64,000 nucleotides of DNA, taken from the NCBI RefSeq assembly GCF_000745345.1, contig NZ_JQNR01000005.1:2666001-2730000 (forward strand). Direction: 5' to 3'. The notes under the pieces are model-generated. The model worked only from the letters and a program-made list of their open reading frames with translations. It was not told the origin of the DNA and ran no database searches. Numbering within the stretch: the first letter of the stretch is position 1; each line of letters starts with the position of its first letter. Positions 1-9,122 of this stretch are shown piece by piece. Position numbers and translations under genes: made by a program. This DNA is from Actinacidiphila yeochonensis CN732 (GTDB taxonomy: Bacteria > Actinomycetota > Actinomycetes > Streptomycetales > Streptomycetaceae).

Positions 1-1
1 G

Positions 2-3000
2 TGGTTCCTCGGCCGACTGGAGGGGCCGAACGCCACGTACAACGTTCCGCTGGTGGTGCGGCTCGAAGGCGGCCTCGACGTGGCGGCCCTGCGTACGGCC
101 CTGCACGACGTGGTCGAGCGGCACGAGGCGCTGCGGACCCGCTGCGTGCAGGTGGCGGGGGTGCCGGCCCAGGTGGTCGTGCCGGCGGACGAGGCCGTGC
201 CCGGGGTGGCGGTGACGGACATCGCGCCGGACGAGGTGGCGGAGCGCGTCGCGCGGACGGTGGCCCAACCCTTCGACGTGGGAGCCGATCTCCCCTTGCG
301 TGTCTGGGTGTTGCGTGAGGCGCCGGACGTGCACACGCTGGTGCTGGTGGTGCACCACATCGCGGCGGACGGGTGGTCGATGGGCCCGCTGGTGCGGGAT
401 CTCGCGGCGGCGTACCGGGCGCGTACGGCGGGTGGGGCGCCGCGGTGGGCGCCGCTGCCGGTGCAGTACGCGGACTACGCGCTGTGGCAGCGGGAGCTGC
501 TGGACGGGCCGGAAGGTGTCGCGTCGGAGCAACTGGCGTATTGGCGGGGCGCGTTGGCTGGGCTGCCGGAGCAGATCGCGCTGCCGCTGGACCGGCCGCG
601 CCCGGCCGTCGCCTCGCACGCCGGCGCCGTCCACCACGCCCGCTTCGACACCCGGCTGAACGACGCCCTCAAGGCGCTGGCCCGGGAGAGCGGGACGAGT
701 CTGTTCATGGTGCTCCAGGCCGGGTTGGCGCTGCTGCTCAGCCGGCACGGCGCGGGGACGGACATCCCGATCGGTACGCCGATCGCGGGGCGTACGGATG
801 ACGCGCTGGACGACGTGGTCGGGTTCTTCGTCAACTCGCTCGTCCTGCGGAACGATCTCAGTGGGGACCCGACGTTCGCGGAGCTGCTGGGGCGGGTGCG
901 GGAGACGGACCTGGGCGCCTACCAGCACCAGGACCTGCCCTTCGAGCGGCTCGTCGAGGACCTCAACCCGACGCGCACTCAAGGCCACTCGCCGCTCTTC
1001 CAGGTGATGCTCGCCTTCCAGAACCAGCAGCGGCCCGCACTCGACCTGGCCGGCCTCACCGTCGAGCCGCGGCCCAGCCACGCCGGCTCCAGCACCTTCG
1101 ACCTGACCTTCTCCTTCGCGGAGCTTCCGGCCGAGGAGGGCGGCGGGCTGCACCTGGCCGTGGAGTACGCCACCGACCTCTTCGACGCCGCCACGGTCGC
1201 CGCGCTGACCGGCCGCCTCGCCCACCTGCTGGACCGGGTCGCCGCCGACCCGGACCGGCCGCTCAGCGGCTACCCGGTCATGGACGAGCGCGAACGGTCC
1301 GCCACGCTGCGCCTGGGCGCCGGCCCCGAAGCCCCCGCCGGCACGGTCGCCGAGACGTTCCCGGAGTTGTTCGCGGAGCAGGTGGGGCGGGTGCCGGGGG
1401 AGGTGGCGGTGCGTGATGGTGCGGGTGTGGTGTTGTCGTATGCGGAGTTGGACGCGCGGGCGGAGGTGGTGGCGGATCGGTTGGTGGCTGCTGGGGTGGG
1501 TCCTGGTGGTGTGGTGGGGTTGGCGGTGTCGCGGTCGGCTGAGTTGGCGGTGGCGGTGGTGGGGGTGTTGAAGGCGGGGGCGGCGTATCTGCCGTTGGAT
1601 TCGGCGTATCCGGTGGAGCGGTTGCGGTACATGGTGGAGGACGCTCGTCCGGTGCATGTGCTGGCGTCCGAAGATGCCCTGGGGCGGTTGCCGTTGGGGG
1701 ATGTTCCGGTGACGGTGGTGGGTGAGTGCGGTTCGTCGGTGTTGCGGGTGGCGGGGTTGCCGAGGGTGCGGGTGCTGCCGGAGCATCCGGCGTACGTGAT
1801 CTACACCTCGGGTTCCACCGGCCGTCCCAAGGGCGTCGTCGTCACCCACCGCGGCGTCGGCAGCCTGGTGCGTACCCAGCGGGAACGGCTCGCGGTGGGC
1901 CCCGGCTCCCGGGTGCTCCAGATGGCCTCGCCCAGCTTCGACGCCGCCTTCTGGGAGCTGGCCATGGCGCTGTGCTCGGGCGCCACGCTGGTGCTGGCCG
2001 ACCCGGCGGCGCTGCTGCCCGGCCCCGGCCTGGCCCGGCTGGCCGCCGAGGAGGGCGTCACCCACGTCACCCTCACCCCGGCGGTGCTCGCCGCCACCCC
2101 CGCGGAACCGGAGACCTTCGCGGGCGCCCATGTGGTCGTCGCCGGCGAGGCGTTCCCGCCCGAGCTGGCACGCCGCTGGCTGCCCGGCCGTGTCGTCCAC
2201 GACGCCTACGGCCCCACCGAGACGACCGTGTGCGCCGCCGTCAGCGACCCGCTGACCCCGGACACCGCCCCCGTCCACACCGTGCCGATCGGTACCCCTG
2301 TGGAGGGTGCCCGGTTGTATGTGCTGGGTGAGCGGCTGGAGTTGCTGCCGCGTGGGGTGGTCGGGGAGTTGTATGTGGCGGGGCGGGGGGTGGCGCAGGG
2401 GTATCTGCGGCGGCCGGGGTTGACGGCTTCGCGGTTCGTCGCCGATCCGTTCGGTCCTGCGGGTTCCCGGATGTACCGCACGGGTGACCTGGTGCGGTGG
2501 GACGAGCGGGGTCGGCTGGAGTACGCGGGGCGGGCGGACGACCAGGTGAAGGTGCGCGGGTTCCGGATCGAACTCGGCGAGGTGGAGGCGGCGTTGGCCC
2601 GGGTTCCGGGGGTGGCGGCCGCCTGCGCCGTCGTCCGCGAGGACCGGCCCGGCGAGCGGAGGCTGACGGCGTACGTGGTGCCCGACGGCCGGAGCGGGTT
2701 CGAGCCCGGACAGGTGCGCGCGGAGGTGGCGGCGGCGCTGCCCTCGTACATGGTGCCCTCGGCCTTCGTGCGGGTGGAGCGGCTGCCGCTGACCCCGAAC
2801 GGCAAGGTCGACCGGCGCGCCCTGCCCGCGCCCGACGGCGCCGCGACGGCCGGCACGGGGCCGCGGCGGGGGCCGGCGTCGGGCGGCCGCCGCGCACGCC
2901 CCAGGAGGAGGTGCTGTGCGGGCTGTTCGCGGAACTCCTCGACGTGCCCGCCGTCACCCTCGACGACGACTTCTTCCTGCTCGGCGGCCACTCCCTGCTG

Positions 3001-4452
3001 GTCGTCCAGCTCGCCCAGCGGATCGAGGCCGTCTTCGGCCTGCGGCCCCCCATCCGCGACCTGTTCACCGCCTCCACCGTCGACGCCCTGAGCACCCTGC
3101 TCGCGGCGGGCGCGCAGCCGGCGGCGGACGCCGACCGGGAGGACGGCGACGAGCCGGCCGAACCGGACCTGGAGGAGGAGGTGCGGCGCCTCGGCGACGT
3201 CCGGCGCACCACCCCCGCCGGCGCCCCGGCAAGCTCCCCCGCGAGCACGCCCGCGAGCACCTCCGGCACGGCTCCCGCCTCCGCTCCGGGCGCGGCACCG
3301 TCGGCCACCCCGCGCACCGGCCGGACCTTCCTCAGCGGCGCCACCGGCTTCCTCGGCGCCTTCCTGCTGCGGGACCTGCTGGAGGCCGCCGGCGAACCGG
3401 TGGAGTGCCTGGTCCGGGCGCGCGGCGCCGGCGACGGCCACGACCGGCTGCGGGCCGCGCTGACCCGCTACGGCCTGTGGCACCCGGCGTACGAGGACCT
3501 GATCGTCCCGCTGCCCGGCGACCTGGCGGCGCCGTCCCTCGGGCTGACCGAGGCGGACCTCGCGGCCCTCAGCCGCCGGGTGGGGACGGTGATCCACAAC
3601 GCCGCCGCCGTCAACGTCGTCGCCCCCTACACGGCCCTGCGCGGGCCCAACGTCCTGGGTACCCGGACGCTGCTGCGGGTGGCGGCCGACGCCCCCGCCG
3701 GGGTGTTCCACCACGTCTCCAGCACCAGCGTCTTCGCCGCCCGGCCGGGCGCCGCGCCCGTCGTCACCGAGGCCACCGCGCCCGGCCCCGTCGAGGGCCT
3801 GGCCGGCGGCTACGGACGCAGCAAGTGGGTGGCCGAGGGCGTCGTGGCCGCCGCCCGGCGCGACGGCGTGCCCGCCTCCGTCCACCGGCCCGCCCGCATC
3901 AGCGGCGACACCGCGACCGGAGCCTGCCAGGAGGACGACCTGCTGTGGCGGTTCGTCAAGGGCTGCGTGCAGGTCGGCGCGGTTCCCGTGGAGGCGGTGG
4001 AGAACACCTCCTGGGTGCCCGTCGACCACGTGAGCGCCGGGATCGTCCGGCTCGCCCTCGACCCGGACACCGCGCCGGGCTCCGACTACCACTACACCGA
4101 CCCGGACGCCCCGGGGCTCCCCGAGGTCTTCGCGGCGCTGCGGCGCCAGGGCTTCGAGCTCGCGGAGGTGCCCGGCACCCGGTGGCTGGAGCAGGTCGAC
4201 GCGCAGGAGGGGAACGTCGCCAAGCTGCTGCTCGACCTGCGGGCCGACGCGGAACGGGAGGCGGAACGGAACGCCGAACGGAACGGGCCGGGCGCGGAGG
4301 AGACGCTGTTCCTGCCCGTGCACGACTCCTCCCGCACCGCCGCCGCGCTCGCCCGGGTCGGCGTCCCGGCACCCCGGATCACGGTCGAGACGGTCGACCT
4401 GTACATCGACTACTTCGTACGCACCGGGTTCCTGCCCCGGCCGAAGGGCTGA
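2..4452 (+). CDS. NRPS terminal module C-A-T-R (5' end cut by window, one frameshift)
   Basis: Non-ribosomal peptide synthetase, C-terminal part; the reading frame is open from the left edge. A condensation domain comes first, with HHxxxDG intact as HHIAADG at 353-373. An adenylation domain follows ([11 protein letters not shown] near 1801, AYGPTETT near 2207, NGKVDRR near 2798). My alignment to GrsA gives the ten-residue code DAWTVAAVCK, close to the GrsA phenylalanine code, so Phe or a similar aromatic residue is inferred. The carrier domain has LLGGHSL near 2980. A thioester reductase ends the protein, with a GATGFLG nucleotide loop (near 3340) and YGRSK as catalytic Tyr/Lys (near 3813), implying release as aldehyde or alcohol rather than hydrolysis. 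The A and T domains lie in different frames: the switch falls between about 2850 and 2895 in a G-rich linker and fits one missing base. Rest of the cluster lies left of the window. Confidence 0.93.
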
Positions 4453-4467
4453 GCCCTGACCACCTGA

Positions 4468-4506
4468 CGGCCCGCCCTCCCCGGCGTGAAGGGGGAGGGC
4501 GGGCCG
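4468..4506 (+). terminator. Perfect 15-bp stem-loop after the NRPS
   Basis: CGGCCCGCCCTCCCC at 4468-4482 pairs perfectly with GGGGAGGGCGGGCCG at 4492-4506 across a 9-nt loop, 16 nt after the NRPS stop. There is no T tract, as is usual in Streptomyces. It separates the NRPS operon from the next gene. Confidence 0.75.
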
Positions 4507-4644
4507 TTCCCGCGCCTTCCGCGGCACCGAGCCCCGGCGCCGCCTCCGGACGGGTTCGCAGAGCCGCTTGCCAACCACCCGTGGAACGGCCGGGTTTGGG
4601 CGCGGAGGCGCGGGCAAGGCGCTTCGACGAGGAAGGGAGACCAC

Positions 4645-5499
4645 ATGTCGACAGGAGCCGTCGTCGGAATCGTGGTGGCCATCATCGTCGTGGCCGCCGC
4701 CATCGCGGCGCTGACGGTGTCCAGGGGCGCGGGCGGCACCGCCGGGCTCAAGCGCCGCTTCGGGCCGGAGTACGACCGCGCCCTCGCCCGCCACGACGGC
4801 GACGCGAAGGCGGCCGGCAAGGAGCTCTCGGCGCGCGTCAAGCGGTACGGCGACCTCGACCGGCCGCAGCTGCCGCAGGCCGACCGGGAGCGGTACGAGG
4901 CGCTCTGGCACGACGTCCAGGCACGCTTCGTGGAGGAGCCCGGCCGGGCCGTCGACGAGGCCGACCGCCTCATCGCCGACCTCGCCGCCGCCCGCGGCTT
5001 CCCGCCCGCCGGCTCACCGGAGCACCTCGACGCGCTGTCCGTCCACCACGCCCACCGCGTGCAGGGCTACCGCCAGGCGCACGCGCTGGCCGAGCACACC
5101 GGGGCCGGCGGCCGCCACGACACCGAGGACCTGCGGCAGGCGCTGGTCGGCGCCCGCGACCTGTTCGAGGAGCTGGTCGGCGACGGCGCCACGGCGGCCA
5201 GGACCCCGTTGGGCCGCCGGGACGCCGTCCCCGCGACCGAGCCCGCCGCCGCGGCCGAGCCCGCCGCCGGGCCGGACGACCGGACCGCGTCCGCCACAAC
5301 CGCCGCGCCCGCGGCGCCCGCGGCGCCCGCCGAACTCGCCGAGCCCGCCGAACTCGCCGAGCCCGCCGCCGACGGCGGCCCTGCCCGGGACGACGAGGCG
5401 GGGGAGGCCCATCAGCACCACTCGCTCGGCCACCGTTTCGCCGCGCTGACCGGGGTCGGCCGCAAGAGCGGCGGCCGCGACGACGGCCACCACGCGTGA
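4645..5499 (+). CDS. Hypothetical protein with N-terminal membrane anchor
   Basis: 284 residues, function unknown. The start ATG follows GGAAGGGAG at 4631-4639. Residues about 5-25 form one hydrophobic helix (VVGIVVAIIVVAAAIAAL), so the protein is probably anchored with the rest in the cytoplasm. The middle (about 35-190) is charged and helical. Its end, with the pattern EEPGRAVDEADRLI, then HDTEDLRQAL and ARDLFEELV, closely matches the C-terminal half of the next gene. The C-terminal third is low-complexity Ala/Glu/Pro; an 18-bp unit encoding AELAEP is repeated near 5328-5370. The pair probably forms a small operon. Confidence 0.85.
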   Translation: MSTGAVVGIVVAIIVVAAAIAALTVSRGAGGTAGLKRRFGPEYDRALARHDGDAKAAGKELSARVKRYGDLDRPQLPQADRERYEALWHDVQARFVEEPGRAVDEADRLIADLAAARGFPPAGSPEHLDALSVHHAHRVQGYRQAHALAEHTGAGGRHDTEDLRQALVGARDLFEELVGDGATAARTPLGRRDAVPATEPAAAAEPAAGPDDRTASATTAAPAAPAAPAELAEPAELAEPAADGGPARDDEAGEAHQHHSLGHRFAALTGVGRKSGGRDDGHHA

Positions 5500-5575
5500 C
5501 CGCCGCCCCCCGGCGCGGGCGGCCCGCGGACAGGACGCGTGGCAGCCGGACCACAAACGTGAGGAGACGAGGCAG

Positions 5576-6103
5576 ATGACCATGAAGACCCACCACGGAA
5601 GCGCCCCGGCCACCGCCGGAGCCACCACCCCCGACACGAGCGCGGACACCGCTCGGGAGACCGCACCGGAGACCACCCCCGAGAGCGAGGCGGACAGCGC
5701 GCGGGCACCCCGGGAGACGGCAGCCGCGCCCAACAGGCCCGCAGCCGAACGCGATCCCCGCACCACCGCTGACCACAGCACCGGCCACGGCACCGACCAC
5801 AGCACCGGCCACGGACCGTCGACCGCCGCGCCCACCCGCACGGTGGAGGGCGGCGACCTGGCCGAACGGATGGAGCACGCCGTCGGCGGCTTCGTCGACG
5901 ACCCGAAGGGCGCGGTCGCCGAGGCCGAGTCCGTACTGGACGAGGCCGCCGCCCGGCTGGTGCGGATGGTGGAGGAGCGCCGTACCTCGCTGCACGACAG
6001 CTGGCAGGGCCACCAGGGCTCCGGCTCCGACACCGAGGAGCTGCGGGTCGCGCTGACCCGGATACGGGACATGTCCCGCAAGCTGCTCGACTTCGCCTCC
6101 TGA
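5576..6103 (+). CDS. Hypothetical protein, soluble paralogue of the upstream gene's domain
   Basis: 175 residues, unknown function. ATG follows GAGGAGACGAGG, a strong ribosome site. The N-terminal 85 residues are disordered Thr/Ala/Glu-rich sequence with a 24-bp DNA repeat (copies at 5771-5790 and 5795-5814, encoding DHSTGHGT). The C-terminal 90 residues (VDDPKGAVAEAESVLDEA ... SDTEELRVALTRIRDMSRK) share the domain seen in the preceding protein, but there is no membrane helix. It lies 76 nt downstream of that gene on the same strand. A membrane-bound and a free copy of one domain side by side suggests interacting partners; this is inference. Confidence 0.8.
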   Translation: MTMKTHHGSAPATAGATTPDTSADTARETAPETTPESEADSARAPRETAAAPNRPAAERDPRTTADHSTGHGTDHSTGHGPSTAAPTRTVEGGDLAERMEHAVGGFVDDPKGAVAEAESVLDEAAARLVRMVEERRTSLHDSWQGHQGSGSDTEELRVALTRIRDMSRKLLDFAS

Positions 6104-6299
6104 ACCGGCCGTCGTGAACCGGCCGTCCTGGACCGCCCTCGTGGAGCCGCGTTCCGCCTTCGGGACGCCGACCCCGGGACCTGACCCCGGAACACCGGCC
6201 CACGGCGGGCCGCCCCACCCTCCGCCCGTACCGCGCGGGGGGTTCGGGCGTGTGCGGGCCGGGAGGCTCGGAGCCGGGTCGGCCGGGTCGGCCGGCGGC

Positions 6300-6674
6300 T
6301 CACTCCTCCTTGGAGGCGTCCCGCGCGACCTTCAACGCCCACAGCACCAGCGGTACCTGCCCGGGCAGCCGGCCGTACGCGGCGGCCTTCAGAACCGGGC
6401 TCCGGTGGCGCCAGTCGTACGCCATCTTCACGTTGGCCGGGAAGACGGCCACGAAGAACCCGGCGGTCAGCAGCGCCCCGGTCCGGCGCGTGGCCGGCAG
6501 GGCGACGGCGGCGGCCAGGGCGAGTTCGGCGGCGCCGCTGGCCCGGGTCCAGGCGCGGGCACTGCCCGGAAGGGACGCCGGCACGATCGTGTCGTACGGC
6601 TTCGGCGCGGCGAAGTGCGTGACGCCCGCGCCGGCGAGCAGGCCGGCCAGCAGACGGACGGAGCGTGCGGACAC
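6300..6674 (-). CDS. DoxX-like small membrane protein
   Basis: About 124 residues with four hydrophobic segments, the size and pattern of the DoxX/DoxD-like family of small integral membrane proteins. The family is often linked to redox or stress functions, but no substrate can be inferred here. The segment VRLLAGLLAGAGVTHFA opens the protein. I place the start at GTG 6674 because GAGGAGG lies about 6 nt upstream. The longer frame to 6803 adds low-complexity sequence and would swallow the palindrome at 6715-6728. Likely monocistronic. Confidence 0.75.
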   Translation of the reverse strand: MSARSVRLLAGLLAGAGVTHFAAPKPYDTIVPASLPGSARAWTRASGAAELALAAAVALPATRRTGALLTAGFFVAVFPANVKMAYDWRHRSPVLKAAAYGRLPGQVPLVLWALKVARDASKEE

Positions 6675-6714
6675 CAGGGCCTCCTCGGGGCGGCGGGCGG
6701 GGCGCCCATCGCCC

Positions 6715-6728
6715 TTACCCGTCGGTAA
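6715..6728. promoter_or_regulatory. Candidate operator upstream of the DoxX-like gene
   Basis: TTACC-CGTC-GGTAA is a perfect 5+5 inverted repeat with a 4-nt spacer, 41 nt upstream of the chosen GTG start, in a locally A/T-rich patch that would suit a promoter. It resembles TetR- or MarR-type operators. The cognate regulator is not identified, and the sequence differs from the operators of the nearby TetR gene. Confidence 0.4.
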
Positions 6729-6923
6729 TATCACATCGGTGTCCGCGCCGCCGCTCCACCGGACGAACCCCATCGAGAGCCGCGCGCAGCGGAGTTCGGC
6801 CATCCGCGACGGGCGGCTCCCCGGCCTGCGGCCCGTAGGCGGCCGGTCCGGTGGCGCCCCCGCGCCGTCCGAGGAACCGCCCGGCGCCTCCGCCGGTACC
6901 CGTGCCGGGGACGGTGCCGGGGC

Positions 6924-7529
6924 TCAGCCCGCCGGGTGCGGCGCGGCGGTGAGGAGGGGCAGGAAGACCTCGTCCACGATCGCGGTCAGCACGCGGTCCG
7001 GCACCGGCCGCCGCGTCATCAGCATCTCGTGGCGCGTCAGGTCGGCCGGAAGGTTCACCACCCGGGGGGAGCGGTCGGCCGCCGGGATGTCGCCGCGCCG
7101 CTCGGCCTGCCGCAGCACGGCGAGCAGGACGTCGTGCATGAGGGCGGGGAACTCCGGCCCGATGTCCACCGCCTCGGCCATCAGTCCGTGGATGACGTCC
7201 GCGCCGATCTGCTCCTGCCGGGCCGCCATCCGGCGCAGCACGGTCAGCACGTCCTCGCGCAGCGAGCCGGTGTCGGGGATGTCGTCGGCGATCGAGCCGG
7301 TGCTGTGGCGCATGGCGGCGATGACGAGTTCGGCGCGGTTGCGCCAGCGGCGGTAGAGCACCTGCTTGCCGGTACGGGCCCGGGCGGCGACGCCCTCCAT
7401 CGTCAGCTGCGGGTAGCCGGTCTCGGCGAGCTCGGCCCAGGCCGCCTCCAGGATCGCGGCCTCCAGCGCGTCACCGCGGCGGCGGGTGGCCGCCGGCCGC
7501 TCGCTCTCCCGCTCCCTCGGCTGTCCCAC
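6924..7529 (-). CDS. TetR-family repressor
   Basis: 201 residues. The N-terminal helix-turn-helix (about 20-66) reads AAILEAAWAELAETGYPQLT then GVAARARTGKQVLYRRWRNR, the typical TetR DNA-binding domain. The C-terminal ligand domain has the TetR_C fold seen in regulators of drug exporters. GTG start at 7529, preceded by GGGAGG at 5-6 nt. It is divergent from an MFS exporter; the 93-bp gap holds two matching inverted repeats, so it very probably represses both itself and the exporter and is released by the exported compound. Confidence 0.92.
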   Translation of the reverse strand: MGQPRERESERPAATRRRGDALEAAILEAAWAELAETGYPQLTMEGVAARARTGKQVLYRRWRNRAELVIAAMRHSTGSIADDIPDTGSLREDVLTVLRRMAARQEQIGADVIHGLMAEAVDIGPEFPALMHDVLLAVLRQAERRGDIPAADRSPRVVNLPADLTRHEMLMTRRPVPDRVLTAIVDEVFLPLLTAAPHPAG

Positions 7530-7540
7530 GCGTCCTCCCG

Positions 7541-7560
7541 TAAGAGACCTTGCGTCTCCT
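7541..7560. promoter_or_regulatory. TetR operator, repressor-proximal copy
   Basis: Half-sites AGAGAC (7543-7548) and GTCTC (7554-7558) are separated by 5 nt, the same geometry as the better site at 7585-7605 but with weaker flanks. It lies 11 nt upstream of the tetR start, suited to autoregulation. Confidence 0.6.
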
Positions 7561-7584
7561 GTGGCGGCTATCCTATCGTCGCCC

Positions 7585-7605
7585 TTAGAGACGGTACGTC
7601 TCTAA
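7585..7605. promoter_or_regulatory. TetR operator, exporter-proximal copy
   Basis: TTAGAGACG and CGTCTCTAA form a perfect 9+9 inverted repeat around GTA, 17 nt upstream of the exporter start and overlapping its leader. Binding here should block the exporter promoter or transcript start. Confidence 0.75.
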
Positions 7606-7622
7606 GAGGAAGGTGCATCACC

Positions 7623-9113
7623 ATGAGCGCAGCACCGCGGCCGCAACCGCCCGACGTGCCGGCGGCCCCTGCCGCCGGCGGCGAGAACCCGGCGAAGCGC
7701 GCGGACCGGCTCGACCCGGCGGTGGTGCGGCTCTGCGCCGTCCTCGTCGTCGGAGCCCTCGCGCCCCTGCTGGACAGCACCGTCGTCAACGTTGCCCTGC
7801 ACACCCTCGGCCGCGACCTCGACGCACCCGTCGGCACCGTCCAGTGGGTGGTGACCGGCTACCTCCTCGCCCTGGCCGCGGTCATCCCCGTCACCGGCTG
7901 GACGGTCGCCCGGTTCGGGGCCCGCCGCACCTGGCTGACCGCGCTGCTGGTGTTCCTCGCCGGCTCGGCGCTCTGCGGGATCGCCCGCGACGTGCCGGAG
8001 CTCATCGTCTTCCGGGTCGTCCAGGGCGTCGGCGGAGGCCTGATGCTGCCGGTCCTCCAGACGCTGGTGCTGCGCGCCGCCGGACGGGACCGGATCGGGC
8101 GGGTGATGGCCGTGGTGACCCTGCCCGCGCTGGTCGGCCCGATCCTCGGGCCCGTCCTCGGCGGCCTGATCGCCGGCCATGCGAGCTGGCGCTGGATCTT
8201 CCTGCTCAACGTCCCGCTGTGCGCGCTCGCGCTGCTGCTGGCCTGGCGGACGGTGCCCGCCGACCCGCCCGCCGAGCGCCGCCCGCTCGACCTGACCGGA
8301 CTGGTGCTGCTGCCGCCCGCGCTCGCCGCGGTCGTCTACGGGCTGGCCCGGGTCGGCGGTCGCGCCCCGCTCGCGGGCTTCGGAGCGGCGGACGTCCTGC
8401 TCCCGCTCGTCGCGGGCGTCCTCCTGCTCGCCGCCTTCGCCCGGCACGCCACCCGGACGCCGACGCCGCTGCTCAACCTCCGGCTGCTGCGCACCCGTTC
8501 CTTCACCGCCTCCGCGGCGCTGCTCTTCCTGTCCGGCTTCGGGCTGTTCGGCGCGATGCTGCTGCTTCCGCTCTACTACCAGCAGGTGCGCGGCCAGGGC
8601 GTGATCGCCGCCGGGCTGCTGCTGGCCCCGCAGGGCCTGGGCAGCCTGCTCGCCCGCGGCGCCGGCCGGCTCACCGACCGGCTCGGCCCGCGGCCGGTCG
8701 TCCTCGCCGCGACCGCGGTCACCGCGCTGGGCACCGTCCCCTTCCTGTTCGCCGGACCGCACACCGGGACGCTGCCGCTGTCGGCCGCGCTGGTGCTGCG
8801 CGGCGCCGGACTCAGCGCGGCGAACATGGCGGTGATGGCCGGCGCCTTCCGGGACCTGGAACCGTCGCAGATCCCCGACGGCAGCGGCCTGACCCGGATC
8901 GCCCAGCAACTCGGGGGCTCCTTCGGCACCGCGCTCCTCGCGGTGCTGCTGGAACGCGGGGTGGCGGCCCACTCCACGGTGACCGCGTTCCAGAACACCT
9001 TCGGGTGGGCGCTGGCCTTCACGCTGCTCGCCGCACTGCCGGCGCTGCTGCTGCCACGGACACGCAGGGGCCGCCCCAGGACCGCCCCCGCACGCCCCGG
9101 AAGCCGCGGCTAA
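7623..9113 (+). CDS. MFS drug exporter, DHA2/EmrB type
   Basis: 496 residues, about 14 predicted membrane helices. After a hydrophilic Pro-rich head (about 1-30) comes motif A/D1 of the DHA2 family: LDSTVVNVAL in helix 1, then TGYLLALAAVIPVTGW and ARFGARRTW. The antiporter motif C is present as LPALVGPILGPVLGG. These proteins expel lipophilic drugs against protons. ATG 7623 follows AGAGGAAGG. Regulation by the divergent TetR is indicated by the operator pair. The M20 hydrolase starts 9 nt after its stop, so the two are co-transcribed. Confidence 0.93.
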   Translation: MSAAPRPQPPDVPAAPAAGGENPAKRADRLDPAVVRLCAVLVVGALAPLLDSTVVNVALHTLGRDLDAPVGTVQWVVTGYLLALAAVIPVTGWTVARFGARRTWLTALLVFLAGSALCGIARDVPELIVFRVVQGVGGGLMLPVLQTLVLRAAGRDRIGRVMAVVTLPALVGPILGPVLGGLIAGHASWRWIFLLNVPLCALALLLAWRTVPADPPAERRPLDLTGLVLLPPALAAVVYGLARVGGRAPLAGFGAADVLLPLVAGVLLLAAFARHATRTPTPLLNLRLLRTRSFTASAALLFLSGFGLFGAMLLLPLYYQQVRGQGVIAAGLLLAPQGLGSLLARGAGRLTDRLGPRPVVLAATAVTALGTVPFLFAGPHTGTLPLSAALVLRGAGLSAANMAVMAGAFRDLEPSQIPDGSGLTRIAQQLGGSFGTALLAVLLERGVAAHSTVTAFQNTFGWALAFTLLAALPALLLPRTRRGRPRTAPARPGSRG

Positions 9114-9122
9114 CCTGGCGCC

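Noticed and set aside
2850-2895. Programmed -1 frameshifting in the NRPS
   Set aside because: No slippery heptamer with a following pseudoknot is evident, and similar shifts recur in unrelated genes of the window.
2206-4911. Long minus-strand frame opposite the NRPS (901 codons)
   Set aside because: Shadow of the NRPS reductase region; no domain, and the plus frames hold recognisable motifs.
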